Shown here piece by piece: positions 1 through 8,508 of a stretch of DNA of 64,000 nucleotides; the stretch's first letter is position 1; each line of letters starts with the position of its first letter. Under the pieces are notes generated by a model. That model ran no database searches. It worked only from the letters and a program-made list of their open reading frames with translations, and was not told where the DNA came from. The position numbers and the translations under genes are program-made. The stretch comes from Nocardia crassostreae (GTDB lineage Bacteria; Actinomycetota; Actinomycetes; Mycobacteriales; Mycobacteriaceae), in assembly GCF_001613405.1 (NCBI RefSeq), contig NZ_BDCH01000013.1, positions 186,001 to 250,000 of the forward strand, read 5' to 3'.

Positions 1-2
1 AC

Positions 3-347
3 GAGCAGGATCTGGCCGCGCTCGCTGTGACCGCCCTGATCGAACCGGGGCATCACGGCCACGCCTACGCCGTGACCGGCCCCGAATCGCTCACGCTCCG
101 CCAGCAGGTCCGGCATATCGGCGTGGCGATCGACCGTGACATTGCCGTCGAGTCGATCTCCGTGGAGGAGGCCCGGACGGAACTGGGCCGGACGTTGCCG
201 CCGCCTGCCGTGGACGCCATCATGGCTGGTTGGGAGGCCGGGACGATGGCGGTTGCCGAACCGACACCGATAACCCGCGTAGTCGCCGGTCACCGTGCGC
301 GGACATTCGCCCGGTGGGCTGCGGACCACGTCGACGACTTTCGTTGA
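3..347 (+). CDS. NAD(P)H-binding (NmrA/atypical SDR-like) protein, 3' part only
   Basis: The frame is open from the window edge, so the N-terminal Rossmann part lies outside. The visible 114 residues include AYAVTGPESLT, a phrase typical of NmrA-like NAD(P)-binding proteins just after the cofactor domain, and a C-terminal ARTFARWAADH helix often seen at the end of this family. Members act as NADPH sensors or as quinone or sugar-nucleotide oxidoreductases, so no substrate can be given. It converges on the HxlR-type gene. Family assignment from the C-terminus alone is moderate. Confidence 0.7.
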   Translation, partial: EQDLAALAVTALIEPGHHGHAYAVTGPESLTLRQQVRHIGVAIDRDIAVESISVEEARTELGRTLPPPAVDAIMAGWEAGTMAVAEPTPITRVVAGHRARTFARWAADHVDDFR

Positions 348-397
348 ACGGCGTTGGCCTGCGAGGCGACTCGCCGGTCGACCCGAACGCCCCCTTG

Positions 398-792
398 CTA
401 TTCCTCGGCGTCGTAGCGCTGCTGGGCTTCGAGGATGGCGGGGGTGTTCGTGCCTATCCAGTGGATGAGATCGCAGAGGTAGCTCGCGCCTTGGCGGCCG
501 AGTGGGGTGAGGGCGTAGGTGACTTGCGGAGGTTTGGTGGGTTCGACTGTGCGGGTGACCAATCCGTCGCGGTCGAGGGTGCGGAGGGTTTGGGAGAGCA
601 TCTTCTCGCTGATGCCGTCGACGGCGTCGCGGAGTTGGTGGAAGCGGAGGGGACCGGCGCGGAGGGCGGCCAGGACGAATAGGGCCAGCGGCTGGTGATG
701 TGGTCGAGGATTTCGCGGGTGGGGGCACCGCGGCGGAGCGGCTCGACGAGGTTGTCCGGGGGCGGGGGCTCGACCTGGGAGGCTACGCTCAT
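398..792 (-). pseudogene. HxlR-family transcriptional regulator with a frameshift
   Basis: Two minus-strand frames together make one HxlR winged-helix protein of about 130 residues. The N-terminal part runs from ATG at 792 to [11 protein letters not shown], then the frame breaks at about 684-686. The rest ([40 protein letters not shown]) continues in another frame to the stop at 398. Adding one C to the short C run restores [14 protein letters not shown], the normal HxlR sequence. HxlR proteins usually sense thiol or electrophile stress and repress a divergent oxidoreductase, which fits the DsbA-like gene starting at 856. It may be a real null allele or a consensus error. Confidence 0.82.
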
Positions 793-855
793 ATCAGGAG
801 CTTACCTGAGGGTACGTCCTTACATTTCGAAAGCTCATGTCCTAGCGTCGAATTC
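793..855. promoter_or_regulatory. Divergent promoter region between HxlR and DsbA-like genes
   Basis: The 63 bases between the two divergent starts must hold both promoters. They contain TTAC, GTAC and TTAC elements spaced 7 and 5 bases apart. HxlR proteins often bind GTAC/TTAC-rich dyads, so this is a plausible operator, but the match is weak and is inference only. Confidence 0.35.
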
Positions 856-1509
856 ATGGCTACTGTGCAGGTCGATATCTGGTCCGACATTCTCTGCCCG
901 TTCTGCTACATCGGGAAACGCAACTTCGAAACGGCGCTGGCGGACTTCGACCAGCGCGAGCAGGTCGAAGTGCATTGGCACGCCTTCGAACTCGATCCGG
1001 GGCTGGGGCGCGCACCGGACCTCTCGCTGCCCGAACGCTCCAGGCAGGATCTCGGCGGAACGGAGCAGCAGACCCGGGAGCGGATGGACATGGTCGAGGC
1101 GATGGCGGCTCGCGCCGGGCTGCGGTACGACCTGTACCGGGCCCGGGCCGTCAACAGCCTGGACGCTCATCGCCTCATCAAACTCGCCGAATCCGCCGGA
1201 CTCGGTGACGCGATGCGAGAACGGCTGATGCGCGCCTACACCGGCGAGGGCGCCGTACTCACCGATGTCGAAACGCTGGTGTCGCTGGCGGGGGAGGTCG
1301 GCCTGGACGCGGCGACCACCCGAAACCTCCTGTCAGGCAATGATTTCACCGATGCCGTGCACGCCGATCGAGCCGCCGCCCTCGCTCTCGGCATCAGCGG
1401 CGTCCCCACCTTCGTCTTCGACAATCGCTTCGCGATCTCCGGCGCGCGGCAGCCAGGCGACTTCCGGCAGCTGCTCGAGCGGTCGCTGCGCTCACGGGTG
1501 AGCGGTTAG
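856..1509 (+). CDS. DsbA-family oxidoreductase (FrnE-like)
   Basis: A 217-residue thioredoxin-fold protein of the FrnE/2-hydroxychromene-2-carboxylate isomerase type. It opens with DIWSDILCPFCYIGKRNFE, where CPFC is the redox CxxC at the first strand-helix turn. The all-helical insertion follows, and GISGVPTFVF supplies the cis-proline of the thioredoxin fold. There is no signal peptide, so it acts in the cytoplasm as a disulfide or polyketide-modifying oxidoreductase. ATG at 856 was chosen because the fold begins at once; the open frame extends upstream but would cross the HxlR promoter. It is divergent from the HxlR-type gene, which probably controls it. Confidence 0.88.
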   Translation: MATVQVDIWSDILCPFCYIGKRNFETALADFDQREQVEVHWHAFELDPGLGRAPDLSLPERSRQDLGGTEQQTRERMDMVEAMAARAGLRYDLYRARAVNSLDAHRLIKLAESAGLGDAMRERLMRAYTGEGAVLTDVETLVSLAGEVGLDAATTRNLLSGNDFTDAVHADRAAALALGISGVPTFVFDNRFAISGARQPGDFRQLLERSLRSRVSG

Positions 1510-1537
1510 CTCTGGACGCCGACGATTCCGCCGAAGG

Positions 1538-2719
1538 TCAGCGTGCGCCGAGCAGGTGTTCGAGTGCCAGTTGGTTCAGGCGCACGAAGGCGTGGCCGCG
1601 TTCGCTGGCCTTGTCGATGTCGAAGTGGGCTGTCCGGGGGTCGCCGAGCAGATCGTCGGGGGTTTCGCCGGGATCTAGTGTGGGGGTGCGTAATTCGGAA
1701 ACCGCAGCGGCTTCGAGTGCTTCCTGGACTTCCGGATCGGCGCGGAAGGCCGCAGCTCGGTGTTTGAGGAGGAGGTAGTTGCGCATATTGGCGGCGGCGG
1801 AATGCCATACGCCGTCGATGTTTTCGGTGCGGCTGGGTTTGTAGTCGAAGTGGCGGGGGCCCTCGTAGGCGGGGGAGCCGAGGGTCCCGCTGTATTCGAG
1901 GAGATCTACAAGGGTGAAGGCGCTCATCAGGTCGCCGTGGGCGAAGACGAGGTCTTGGTCGTATTTGATGCCGCGCTGGCCATTGAGGTCGATGTGGAAG
2001 AGCTTGTGGTGCCACAGCGCCTGGGCGATGCCGTGCGTGACATTGAGACCCGCCATTTGCTCGTGCCCCACTTCGGGATTCACGCCGACCAGGTGCTCGT
2101 GTTCGAGAGTGGCGATGAAGGCCAGCGCGTGGCCGACCGTGGGCAGGAGGATATCGCCGCGGGGCTCATTGGGTTTGGGCTCGAGGGCGAAGCGGATATC
2201 GTAGCGGCGGTCGACGACGAACCGGGTGAGCAGGTCCAGGCTTTCGCGGTAGCGGTCCAGCGCGGCGGGGACGTCCTTGGCGCTGTCGTATTCGGAGCCC
2301 TCGCGGCCGCCCCACATGACGAACGTGTGCGCGCCCAGTTCGGCGGCGAGTTCGATAGTGCGAAGGACCTTACACAGGGCGTAGCGGCGGGTGCCGCGGT
2401 CGTTGGCGGTCAGGCCGCCCTCTTTGAAGACCGGGTGGGTGAACAGGTTCGTGGTCACCATGGGCACGACCAGGCCGGTCGCCCGCAGCGCAGCGGTGAA
2501 TCGGTCGATGCGCGTGCGGCGCTGGTCCTCGGTGGCGTCGATCGGGAAGAGATCGTTGTCGTGGAAGGTAATGCCGTAGGCCCCGAGCTCGGCCAGCCGG
2601 TGCACCGCCTCGACCGGATCCAGGGCGGGCCGAGTGGCGTCACCGAACGGGTCCACGCCCCGCCAGCCGACCGTCCAGAGTCCGAACGAGAACTTGTCCG
2701 CGCGGGTTGGTTCCACCAT
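1538..2719 (-). CDS. xylA: Xylose isomerase
   Basis: Converts D-xylose to D-xylulose (and D-glucose to D-fructose) in the cytoplasm, using two divalent metals. The 393-residue length matches the short actinobacterial class of the enzyme. Diagnostic segments are [22 protein letters not shown] with the catalytic His near residue 53, [20 protein letters not shown] with the metal-bridging Glu and catalytic Lys, [15 protein letters not shown], and [15 protein letters not shown] with the second metal site. No xylB or xylose transporter is adjacent, so it stands alone between convergent dsbA-like and co-directional CPBP genes. ATG at 2719 is the natural start. Confidence 0.97.
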   Translation of the reverse strand: MVEPTRADKFSFGLWTVGWRGVDPFGDATRPALDPVEAVHRLAELGAYGITFHDNDLFPIDATEDQRRTRIDRFTAALRATGLVVPMVTTNLFTHPVFKEGGLTANDRGTRRYALCKVLRTIELAAELGAHTFVMWGGREGSEYDSAKDVPAALDRYRESLDLLTRFVVDRRYDIRFALEPKPNEPRGDILLPTVGHALAFIATLEHEHLVGVNPEVGHEQMAGLNVTHGIAQALWHHKLFHIDLNGQRGIKYDQDLVFAHGDLMSAFTLVDLLEYSGTLGSPAYEGPRHFDYKPSRTENIDGVWHSAAANMRNYLLLKHRAAAFRADPEVQEALEAAAVSELRTPTLDPGETPDDLLGDPRTAHFDIDKASERGHAFVRLNQLALEHLLGAR

Positions 2720-2734
2720 GGTCCACCTCGACCT

Positions 2735-3640
2735 TCAGTTGCCGACTCCGCTTCGGACGTTACGCCGCGAACCGCGCGCCGACATCGAATCCAGCTGAGT
2801 CATCGCATTTCTCAGCCGTCCGCTCAGCACGATCCAGCCCGCGGTGACACCGAGCGGCACGGCCAGCAGCACGGTCACCATGGTGTTGCCCAGCGGCGCG
2901 GCCAGCAGGTCCCCGACCAGCAGCGACAGCACCAGATTGTTCCCGGCGTGCGCCAGGCTCGGCACCCAGATGCTGCGGCTGCGCACGTAGAGCCAGGTCA
3001 GGATGATCTCCTGGAACAGGAAGGACGCCGTCCACACCGCCAGCCCGGCGAACACATTGCCGAAATGCACGTACCCGACGAAGGCCAGCGGGTAATGGCA
3101 GGACGCCCAGACGAGCCCCGTCGCGGTCACCGATGCGAGCGGCCGCCCAGGGAACATCCGCGGTCGCAGATAGCCGGTCCAGCCGAACTCCTCCCCGAAG
3201 TACACCGGTGTCAGCACGATGACCGCGATCATGAGAATCGGCGTCAGCGCGGTGATGGGAATATCGAAATCCGGATCGAGCCAACCTGTTTCCGGCCACC
3301 ACAGCCGGATGGCCACGGCCGCCACAATGCTGGCCACCGCCAATCCGAGCGGCCCGATCCAGGCGATCACATACCAGCGCCGAGCAGTGCGGAACCGCGG
3401 CGCCAGACCGGCATCGGCGAACCCTTCGCGCGTGACCCAGCGCCGGACGACGAATGCCGCGACGGCGGGAGCCACACCCATCGGCAGCTGCACTATCGGA
3501 TTGACAACCGAAAACCCGAGCAGCACAACAGCACCCAGCAACCACAGCCAGGGAACTCCGAAGGCGATCAGCAGAAAGACCGCCACCCCAGAAGGATTCG
3601 CGATCACGGACCGTCGCTGCCCCACACGTTCATCGACCAT
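2735..3640 (-). CDS. CPBP-family intramembrane metalloprotease
   Basis: A polytopic membrane protein of about 301 residues with 7-8 hydrophobic segments. The CPBP (CAAX protease/bacteriocin-processing, ABI) motifs are present: GEEFGWTGYLRPR for motif 1 (the usual Arg is Thr here), WASCHYPLAF with the His of motif 2, and SLAHAGNN for motif 3. Such proteins cleave or bind membrane peptides; the substrate is unknown. I prefer ATG at 3640 because a GGTGGG element lies 8 bases upstream; GTG at 3712 would add 24 residues. It follows the PadR gene closely and is probably in the same transcript. Confidence 0.85.
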   Translation of the reverse strand: MVDERVGQRRSVIANPSGVAVFLLIAFGVPWLWLLGAVVLLGFSVVNPIVQLPMGVAPAVAAFVVRRWVTREGFADAGLAPRFRTARRWYVIAWIGPLGLAVASIVAAVAIRLWWPETGWLDPDFDIPITALTPILMIAVIVLTPVYFGEEFGWTGYLRPRMFPGRPLASVTATGLVWASCHYPLAFVGYVHFGNVFAGLAVWTASFLFQEIILTWLYVRSRSIWVPSLAHAGNNLVLSLLVGDLLAAPLGNTMVTVLLAVPLGVTAGWIVLSGRLRNAMTQLDSMSARGSRRNVRSGVGN

Positions 3641-3721
3641 GATTCGATCCCACCGCGCCGCGCGGCGGAGATCATCAGTGCGAACCCCCGAATCCCCGGT
3701 GTAGCGAGCCACACCCCGCGC

Positions 3722-4348
3722 TCACCCGGTCGGATCACCGCCCGGCCGGGCGCCGCGGGCGGCATGAAACTGCTGCCAGAATTCACCCAGCGCCGCCGGT
3801 TCGTGGTCGATCAGATCGCGGAACCGCGCAATGAATCGCTGCTCGGCGTCGAGCAATTCGAGCCGATAGTGATATTCGATGAGAAACAGCGCATCCACCT
3901 CGCGCGCCCGGTCGAGCACCGCGTGCTGCTGCGCGATCTGCTCCGCCAGCGCCCGCTGCCGCTGTTCCAGCAGCGCCGGAACCTCCTCCGGCGACAGCAC
4001 GACGATCAGCGACAGCGCGGCGTCGAACCGGCGATATTCCTTCCCGGGCACCGCGATCATGTTCCGCATGTACTCCCGCAGCCGCGCCTCGCTCGCACCG
4101 GTCGGGGTGTAGACGGTGCGCTCGGGTCGCTGGCCCTCGCGTTCGGTGTGCACCGGCGTGATGTATCCGGCCCGGGTGAGCTGGTCGACGACCATGTACA
4201 GCGAGGCGTGCTTGTAGCCGATATTGCGATCGGCATTTCGCTGCTTCAGCAGCTTCCCGATCTCGTAGGGATGCAGCGGCCGCTCGAGCAGATAGGCGAG
4301 CACCGTGAGCGTCAGCGGATTCTGCACAGGGTCCCGTCGAGTCGCCAC
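3722..4348 (-). CDS. PadR-family transcriptional regulator
   Basis: A 208-residue protein with the PadR winged helix at the N-terminus (LTLTVLAYLLERPLHPYEIG, then HASLYMVVDQLTRAGYI) and the helical dimerisation domain (Vir_act_alpha_C type) in the C-terminal half. The start is GTG at 4348, because a perfect AGGAGG lies five bases before it; the frame is open to a GTG at 4366, but that would put the ribosome site inside the gene. It sits between the membrane reductase (21 bases upstream) and the CPBP gene. It probably autoregulates this operon through the palindrome at 6183-6198. Confidence 0.9.
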   Translation of the reverse strand: MATRRDPVQNPLTLTVLAYLLERPLHPYEIGKLLKQRNADRNIGYKHASLYMVVDQLTRAGYITPVHTEREGQRPERTVYTPTGASEARLREYMRNMIAVPGKEYRRFDAALSLIVVLSPEEVPALLEQRQRALAEQIAQQHAVLDRAREVDALFLIEYHYRLELLDAEQRFIARFRDLIDHEPAALGEFWQQFHAARGARPGGDPTG

Positions 4349-4369
4349 GGAACCCTCCTCGATCACCGG

Positions 4370-6160
4370 CTACACATCGAGCTCGATCCGCTCGCCGCGA
4401 GCACGAGACACGCAGGGGTAGATGATATCGGCCCGCTGCCGCTCACCGGCCTGCAGCACATCGTCGCGGTGCTCCGGCGTCCCCGCCAGCACGCGCGTGG
4501 CGCAGCTGCCGCAGACGCCGTCCTCGCAGGACAGATCGACGGTCGGATCCACATCCCGAATGGCCGACAGCAGCGTGCGCTCCGCGGGCACGTGGATGAC
4601 GACACCGGAGCGCCGCAGCACGGCCTGGAAGGGCGCGTTGGAGACCTCACCGGCACGGTTGCTCGGTGCGAAGCGTTCGGCATGCATGCTCGCGTCCGGC
4701 TGTTGCGCCGCAGCGGTTTCCGTGGCGCGCAAGAGCCCTTCGGGACCGCAGCAGTACACCGCCACTCCACGCGGAGCCGCCTGCACCAGGGCGTCCAGAT
4801 CGGGTCGGGCATGGGTGTCGGCTGGCAGCAGCGTCACCCGATCCGGGTACTGCGCGCGCAGCGCGGCCGCGAATGCCATGGCGGCCAAGGACCTTCCGCG
4901 ATAGATCAACCGCCATTCCGCTCCGGAGCGAGACAGCCGGTGCACCATGGGCAGGAACGGCGTGATTCCGATACCGCCCGCGACCAACACGTAAGCGGGC
5001 GCATCGAAGAGCGGAAAGGTGTTGCGCGGCCCTCGAATACCGATACTCATCCCGGCCCGGAGCCCATGGATCTCGGTCGAGCCGCCACGCCCGCCGGGTT
5101 CGTTCAACACCGTGATCCGATAGCACCCGCGATCGGCCGGATCCCCGTAGAGCGAATACTGACGCACCCGCCCCGACGGCAAAACCAGATCGATGTGCGC
5201 GCCCGGCTCCCACTCCGGCAACGGCTCGTCACCGGCCGCTCGCAGGGTCAATGCGATTGTCCCCGTGGCAAGTTCGCGCCTGTCCGCCACCGTCACCGGG
5301 ATATCGCGCGCGACCGCGCGCACCGGCAGCAGCCGCCGTCCCCGCCGCGTCTTCCCGCCCGGCTTGTACACCGACAGCAGCACGGCGATCACCAGTCCGA
5401 GCATCGAGGACCCGAAGCCCCAGAACGCCACCTCGGCCGCGCCGGTGAGCTGTGCGGTGGTGCCGCCGGTGGCGGCCAGCCGCTCGGCCTTGCGATGGGC
5501 CCGCTCCAGGGTGTCGTGCAGAAATCCGAACGCCATCACCAGAACTCCCATGGCAATGGTCAGCTTGATCGTCACCCAGTAATACCTGATCAGCCCCCAC
5601 CCGGTCGCGAAGTTCGCCCAGGGCAGCAGCGTGATATCGAAGACCGTCATGAGCTCGTAGGCGGTCACGCTGGTTTCGATGCTGCCGGTCGTCATGGCGA
5701 CCACCGCCATGGCCGTCATGGTCACCGCGATCCCCACCCAGCACGCCGCCGCGACCGCGTGCGCCGCGACCAGCGCCTTGCGCGGTCCCGGCCGCAATTG
5801 TCCCGCGAGCCGTGAAACAGCCGGAACCACAAGCCATGTCGCGAACATGGCCGCGCCGTCGCCGATGGCGAACGCTTGCAGCACCGTCGCCACGATCAGA
5901 ATCGAGCCCAGGATCGTCACCACCGCACGCGCGGTACCCGGCCGCACCGTCACCAGTGCCGCCAGCCCACCGCTGAGCGCGGTCAGGAAATACCACATCG
6001 GCGCAACGGCTCCCGGCAGGTACGGCGGGAACAGGGGCGGCAGCTGCGCCGCGACGACAGCCAGAATCGCGAAGCCCGCCAGCATATTTTGCGCGCGGGC
6101 AGGCATCCGTGCGACTTGCGCGGGCTTGGTGTTCGGGCGAACGGCGGTCTGGGTCTGCAT
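4370..6160 (-). CDS. Multi-pass membrane protein fused to an FNR/2Fe-2S (PDR-type) reductase
   Basis: About 596 residues. The first ~265 residues carry roughly seven or eight hydrophobic segments (for example LAGFAILAVVAAQL, AAMFATWLVVPAV, LTIAMGVLVMAFGF) with DUF2269-like character. The C-terminal half is a phthalate-dioxygenase-reductase-like module: RQYSLYGDP for the flavin, VLVAGGIGITPF for NAD(P), and a C-terminal 2Fe-2S domain with CEDGVCGSC and YPCVS. The likely role is electron transfer from NAD(P)H through flavin and iron-sulfur to a partner, held at the membrane; the partner is not identifiable. ATG at 6160 has GGAG seven bases upstream and is preferred over ATG at 6175. It leads the PadR operon. 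Confidence 0.85.
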   Translation of the reverse strand: MQTQTAVRPNTKPAQVARMPARAQNMLAGFAILAVVAAQLPPLFPPYLPGAVAPMWYFLTALSGGLAALVTVRPGTARAVVTILGSILIVATVLQAFAIGDGAAMFATWLVVPAVSRLAGQLRPGPRKALVAAHAVAAACWVGIAVTMTAMAVVAMTTGSIETSVTAYELMTVFDITLLPWANFATGWGLIRYYWVTIKLTIAMGVLVMAFGFLHDTLERAHRKAERLAATGGTTAQLTGAAEVAFWGFGSSMLGLVIAVLLSVYKPGGKTRRGRRLLPVRAVARDIPVTVADRRELATGTIALTLRAAGDEPLPEWEPGAHIDLVLPSGRVRQYSLYGDPADRGCYRITVLNEPGGRGGSTEIHGLRAGMSIGIRGPRNTFPLFDAPAYVLVAGGIGITPFLPMVHRLSRSGAEWRLIYRGRSLAAMAFAAALRAQYPDRVTLLPADTHARPDLDALVQAAPRGVAVYCCGPEGLLRATETAAAQQPDASMHAERFAPSNRAGEVSNAPFQAVLRRSGVVIHVPAERTLLSAIRDVDPTVDLSCEDGVCGSCATRVLAGTPEHRDDVLQAGERQRADIIYPCVSRARGERIELDV

Positions 6161-6182
6161 GGCGCGTCTCCGCATACTCGAT

Positions 6183-6198
6183 TAGTCGATATCGACTA
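6183..6198. promoter_or_regulatory. Perfect 16-bp palindrome, probable PadR operator
   Basis: TAGTCGATATCGACTA is a perfect inverted repeat ending 23 bases before the preferred start of the membrane reductase gene. PadR is encoded second in that operon, and PadR proteins commonly autoregulate through such dyads. The palindrome is seen; its use by PadR is inferred. Confidence 0.6.
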
Positions 6199-6428
6199 CT
6201 GAAGTATGTGAGCCGCGCCTTCCGGCTGTCCTCGGGAATCACCCTGATACCCCGGAAAATGGCGCCACGGAGCCAGTGGCGCGCGCCCGCCGTAGTACTT
6301 GAGAGTGATACGCGAAGACCCCTCCGCAGCGGGATGCGCCCGCCCGCCGCCGTTTCTAGCGTCCAAGAGGTGGTCCAAGCTCCTCGATCGTGTCGACGCG
6401 CGCGCCCGGCGTGGCCGATAGTGAACTC

Positions 6429-7574
6429 ATGACCCGGCTGATCCGCGCCGATGTGCGCCCGCACTGGTGGCCACTGGTTTTCGCCGCCACCGTGGTGCTG
6501 GGCGCGGCGCTCTTCGGCATTGTCATGCACACCCTCATGTCCGACACCGGCCTATCCGATCGGCGATCCCTCGGCCTGGCCCTGGCCCAGGCGCTCGCCG
6601 TGGTGCTGGCCCCGCGTCTTCCGGTGCTCGCGTGGGCCTGCTCGATGGCCGCGGTCGTGCTGGCCTCGGCCTGGGTCGATACCGGGCTGTGGGTAGATGC
6701 CATGGTCAACAGCTACTTGATCGTGCTCGGCGTGATCGCGCTGACCGTGCCCGCCCGGCACGCCGCGGCGTACTGGGTGGCGACCATGACCGCCGCGCTC
6801 GGCTGGGCGGTCGTCCTGCGGCCACCGTCCTGGCCGCCGGACCTCCTCGATTTCGCGGCCCTGACCGCTCTCGTGCTGATCGCCGGGGCCGCGGTGCGCG
6901 GTCTGGCGGTCGCCCGGCGCGGACTGCGCGAGCAACAGCGGCTGGTCACCCGCCAGCGCGAGCGAAACGCGCTGTTGGAGGAGCGAACCCGGATAGCCCG
7001 TGAACTCCACGATGTGGTCGCGCACCATATGTCGGTGATCGACCTGCAAGCCGAGGCCGCGCCTTTCCGCGACCCGGACTCCGCCCCGCAGACCTTCGCC
7101 GCCATCCGCGAGAGCGCGGTGACGGCGCTGACCGAAATGCGGCGCATTCTCGGAGTCCTGCGCTCGGCCGACACCGGCACCGCCCCGCCGCCCACGCTCG
7201 CCGATCTCGGTGAGATGGTGGAACTGGTGCGCCGCACCGGAACCCGCATCGATCTGGAAGCCACCGGTGACCTCGCTGCGGCCCCGCCCGCAATCGGCCT
7301 GTCCGCCTACCGAATCGTCCAGGAGGCGCTGAGCAATGCCGTCCGGCACGCCCCGGGCGACCCCATCCGCGCCCGGATTGCCTTGGACGACACCGAGATT
7401 CGCATCGACATCGACAACCCGCTCACCGCCGCGACCCGTGCCGCGACCCAGGGCCACGGGCTCACCGGAATGCGCGAGCGCGCCGCGGCTTTCGGTGGCA
7501 GCTTTGCCGCCGGGCCGACGGCGGACGGACGCTTCACGGTTGCGGTCACCTTGCCGCTGCGGGAGGCGCGATGA
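6429..7574 (+). CDS. NarL-type sensor histidine kinase
   Basis: A 381-residue kinase with several N-terminal membrane segments (residues ~10-160). A short linker helix leads to the HisKA_3 dimerisation domain, TRIARELHDVVAHHMSV, with the phospho-accepting His in ELHDVV. The HATPase_c domain ends with GHGLTGMRERAAAFGG. The short extracytoplasmic loops suggest sensing within or close to the membrane. The start is ATG at 6429 (MTRLIRADV); the frame continues upstream but into non-coding-like sequence. It overlaps the next gene by four bases (ATGA), so the two are translationally coupled. The signal is unknown. Confidence 0.93.
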   Translation: MTRLIRADVRPHWWPLVFAATVVLGAALFGIVMHTLMSDTGLSDRRSLGLALAQALAVVLAPRLPVLAWACSMAAVVLASAWVDTGLWVDAMVNSYLIVLGVIALTVPARHAAAYWVATMTAALGWAVVLRPPSWPPDLLDFAALTALVLIAGAAVRGLAVARRGLREQQRLVTRQRERNALLEERTRIARELHDVVAHHMSVIDLQAEAAPFRDPDSAPQTFAAIRESAVTALTEMRRILGVLRSADTGTAPPPTLADLGEMVELVRRTGTRIDLEATGDLAAAPPAIGLSAYRIVQEALSNAVRHAPGDPIRARIALDDTEIRIDIDNPLTAATRAATQGHGLTGMRERAAAFGGSFAAGPTADGRFTVAVTLPLREAR

Positions 7575-8236
7575 TGCCCATCCGCGTTGTCATCGCCGAT
7601 GATCAGCAACTGGTTCGTGAGAGCCTGGCGGTGCTGCTCGGCGCTCAGTCCGGTATCGAGGTGGTCGGTCAGGCCGTCGACGGCGCGGAAGCCGTTGCCG
7701 AGGTCACGCGTTCGCGGCCGGATATCGTGCTCATGGACGTCCGTATGCCGGTGCTGGACGGGCTGGAGGCCACCGCGCGCCTGACCGCCGCGGAATGGGC
7801 TCCGAAGATCATTATGCTCACCACTTTCGATCTCGACGAGTATGTCTATGCGGCGCTGCGTGCGGGTGCGAGCGGGTTCCTGCTCAAGGACGTCTCGGCG
7901 CTCGCGCTGGGGGATGTGGTACGGGCGGTGGCCCGCGGCGATGCCATGCTCGCTCCGTCGGTGACGCGGCGGTTGCTCGAACGCTTCACGCGATCGGATC
8001 GGCTCACGCTGACGGTCGATCGCTCCGAGGCGCTCACCGCCCGCGAGAACGACGTCCTGATCCTCATCGCCCGCGGGTTGTCCAATGCCGAAATCGCCAG
8101 TGAACTGGTCATTTCCGAGCAAACCGTCAAAACCCATGTAGGCCGCATCCTGGACAAACTCGGACTGCGGGATCGCACCCAGGCGGCGATCTACGCCTAC
8201 GAATCGCGGCTGATCCATCCCGATAGGCCCGTGTAA
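7571..8236 (+). CDS. NarL/FixJ-family response regulator
   Basis: 221 residues. The receiver domain has the acidic pocket VVIADDQQ, the phospho-accepting Asp in DIVLMDVRMPVLDG and the conserved Lys in GFLLKDVS. The C-terminal LuxR-type helix-turn-helix contains LTARENDVLILIARGLSN and SEQTVKTHVGRILDKLGL. Together with the preceding kinase it forms a complete two-component system. Two ATG codons occur in tandem at 7571 and 7574; either can start the protein. No target operator could be recognised. Confidence 0.95.
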   Translation: MMPIRVVIADDQQLVRESLAVLLGAQSGIEVVGQAVDGAEAVAEVTRSRPDIVLMDVRMPVLDGLEATARLTAAEWAPKIIMLTTFDLDEYVYAALRAGASGFLLKDVSALALGDVVRAVARGDAMLAPSVTRRLLERFTRSDRLTLTVDRSEALTARENDVLILIARGLSNAEIASELVISEQTVKTHVGRILDKLGLRDRTQAAIYAYESRLIHPDRPV

Positions 8237-8356
8237 GCGGCTGGAAGCCAGCGGGATTCATCACATTTCGCCCGTTCAGCAGGGTGACCAGTTTGCCAGA
8301 CCAGCGTCTTTACGGAATCATTACGCTCAGGTGAGCCGGGAAGTCTCGACGGCTAG

Positions 8357-8371
8357 GGACTCCACGAGTCC
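8357..8371 (+). other. Small hairpin in the leader of the antiporter operon
   Basis: GGACTC and GAGTCC form a perfect six-base stem around a CAC loop, 34 bases before the leader ORF. It lies in the 272-base gap between the response regulator and the antiporter subunit gene. It could be part of a structured leader; no known riboswitch consensus was recognised. Confidence 0.4.
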
Positions 8372-8404
8372 GTTCATCGTGGATCGACCCGAAAGGAGCC
8401 GCCC

Positions 8405-8470
8405 GTGGCATTCACGCACTCCGCGTATACGACAATGCTGTACCTCTCTCCCCGGACGGCGCGCCGGTAG
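8405..8470 (+). CDS. Possible 21-residue leader peptide upstream of the antiporter genes
   Basis: A GTG at 8405 preceded by AAAGGAG at a six-base distance opens a short frame that ends with TAG at 8468-8470, 38 bases before the next gene. The peptide begins MAFTHSAYTTML and ends SPRTARR. It resembles no leader I know. The strong ribosome site and the position suggest translational control of the antiporter operon or a small protein. It may also be chance. Confidence 0.4.
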   Translation: MAFTHSAYTTMLYLSPRTARR

Positions 8471-8508
8471 CCGAACCGCCTGGCGTGGCGTCGGTTAGGG
8501 TGGAATGT

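Noticed and set aside
1760..5815. A very long plus-strand open frame (over 1300 codons)
   Set aside because: It lies opposite xylA, CPBP, PadR and the membrane reductase, all with clear family motifs. Its own translation has no domain and is the usual antisense by-product of high-GC codon use.
8237..8508. A c-di-AMP (ydaO-type) riboswitch before the KhtT-like gene
   Set aside because: The characteristic conserved blocks of that class could not be found; only a small hairpin and a leader ORF are visible.
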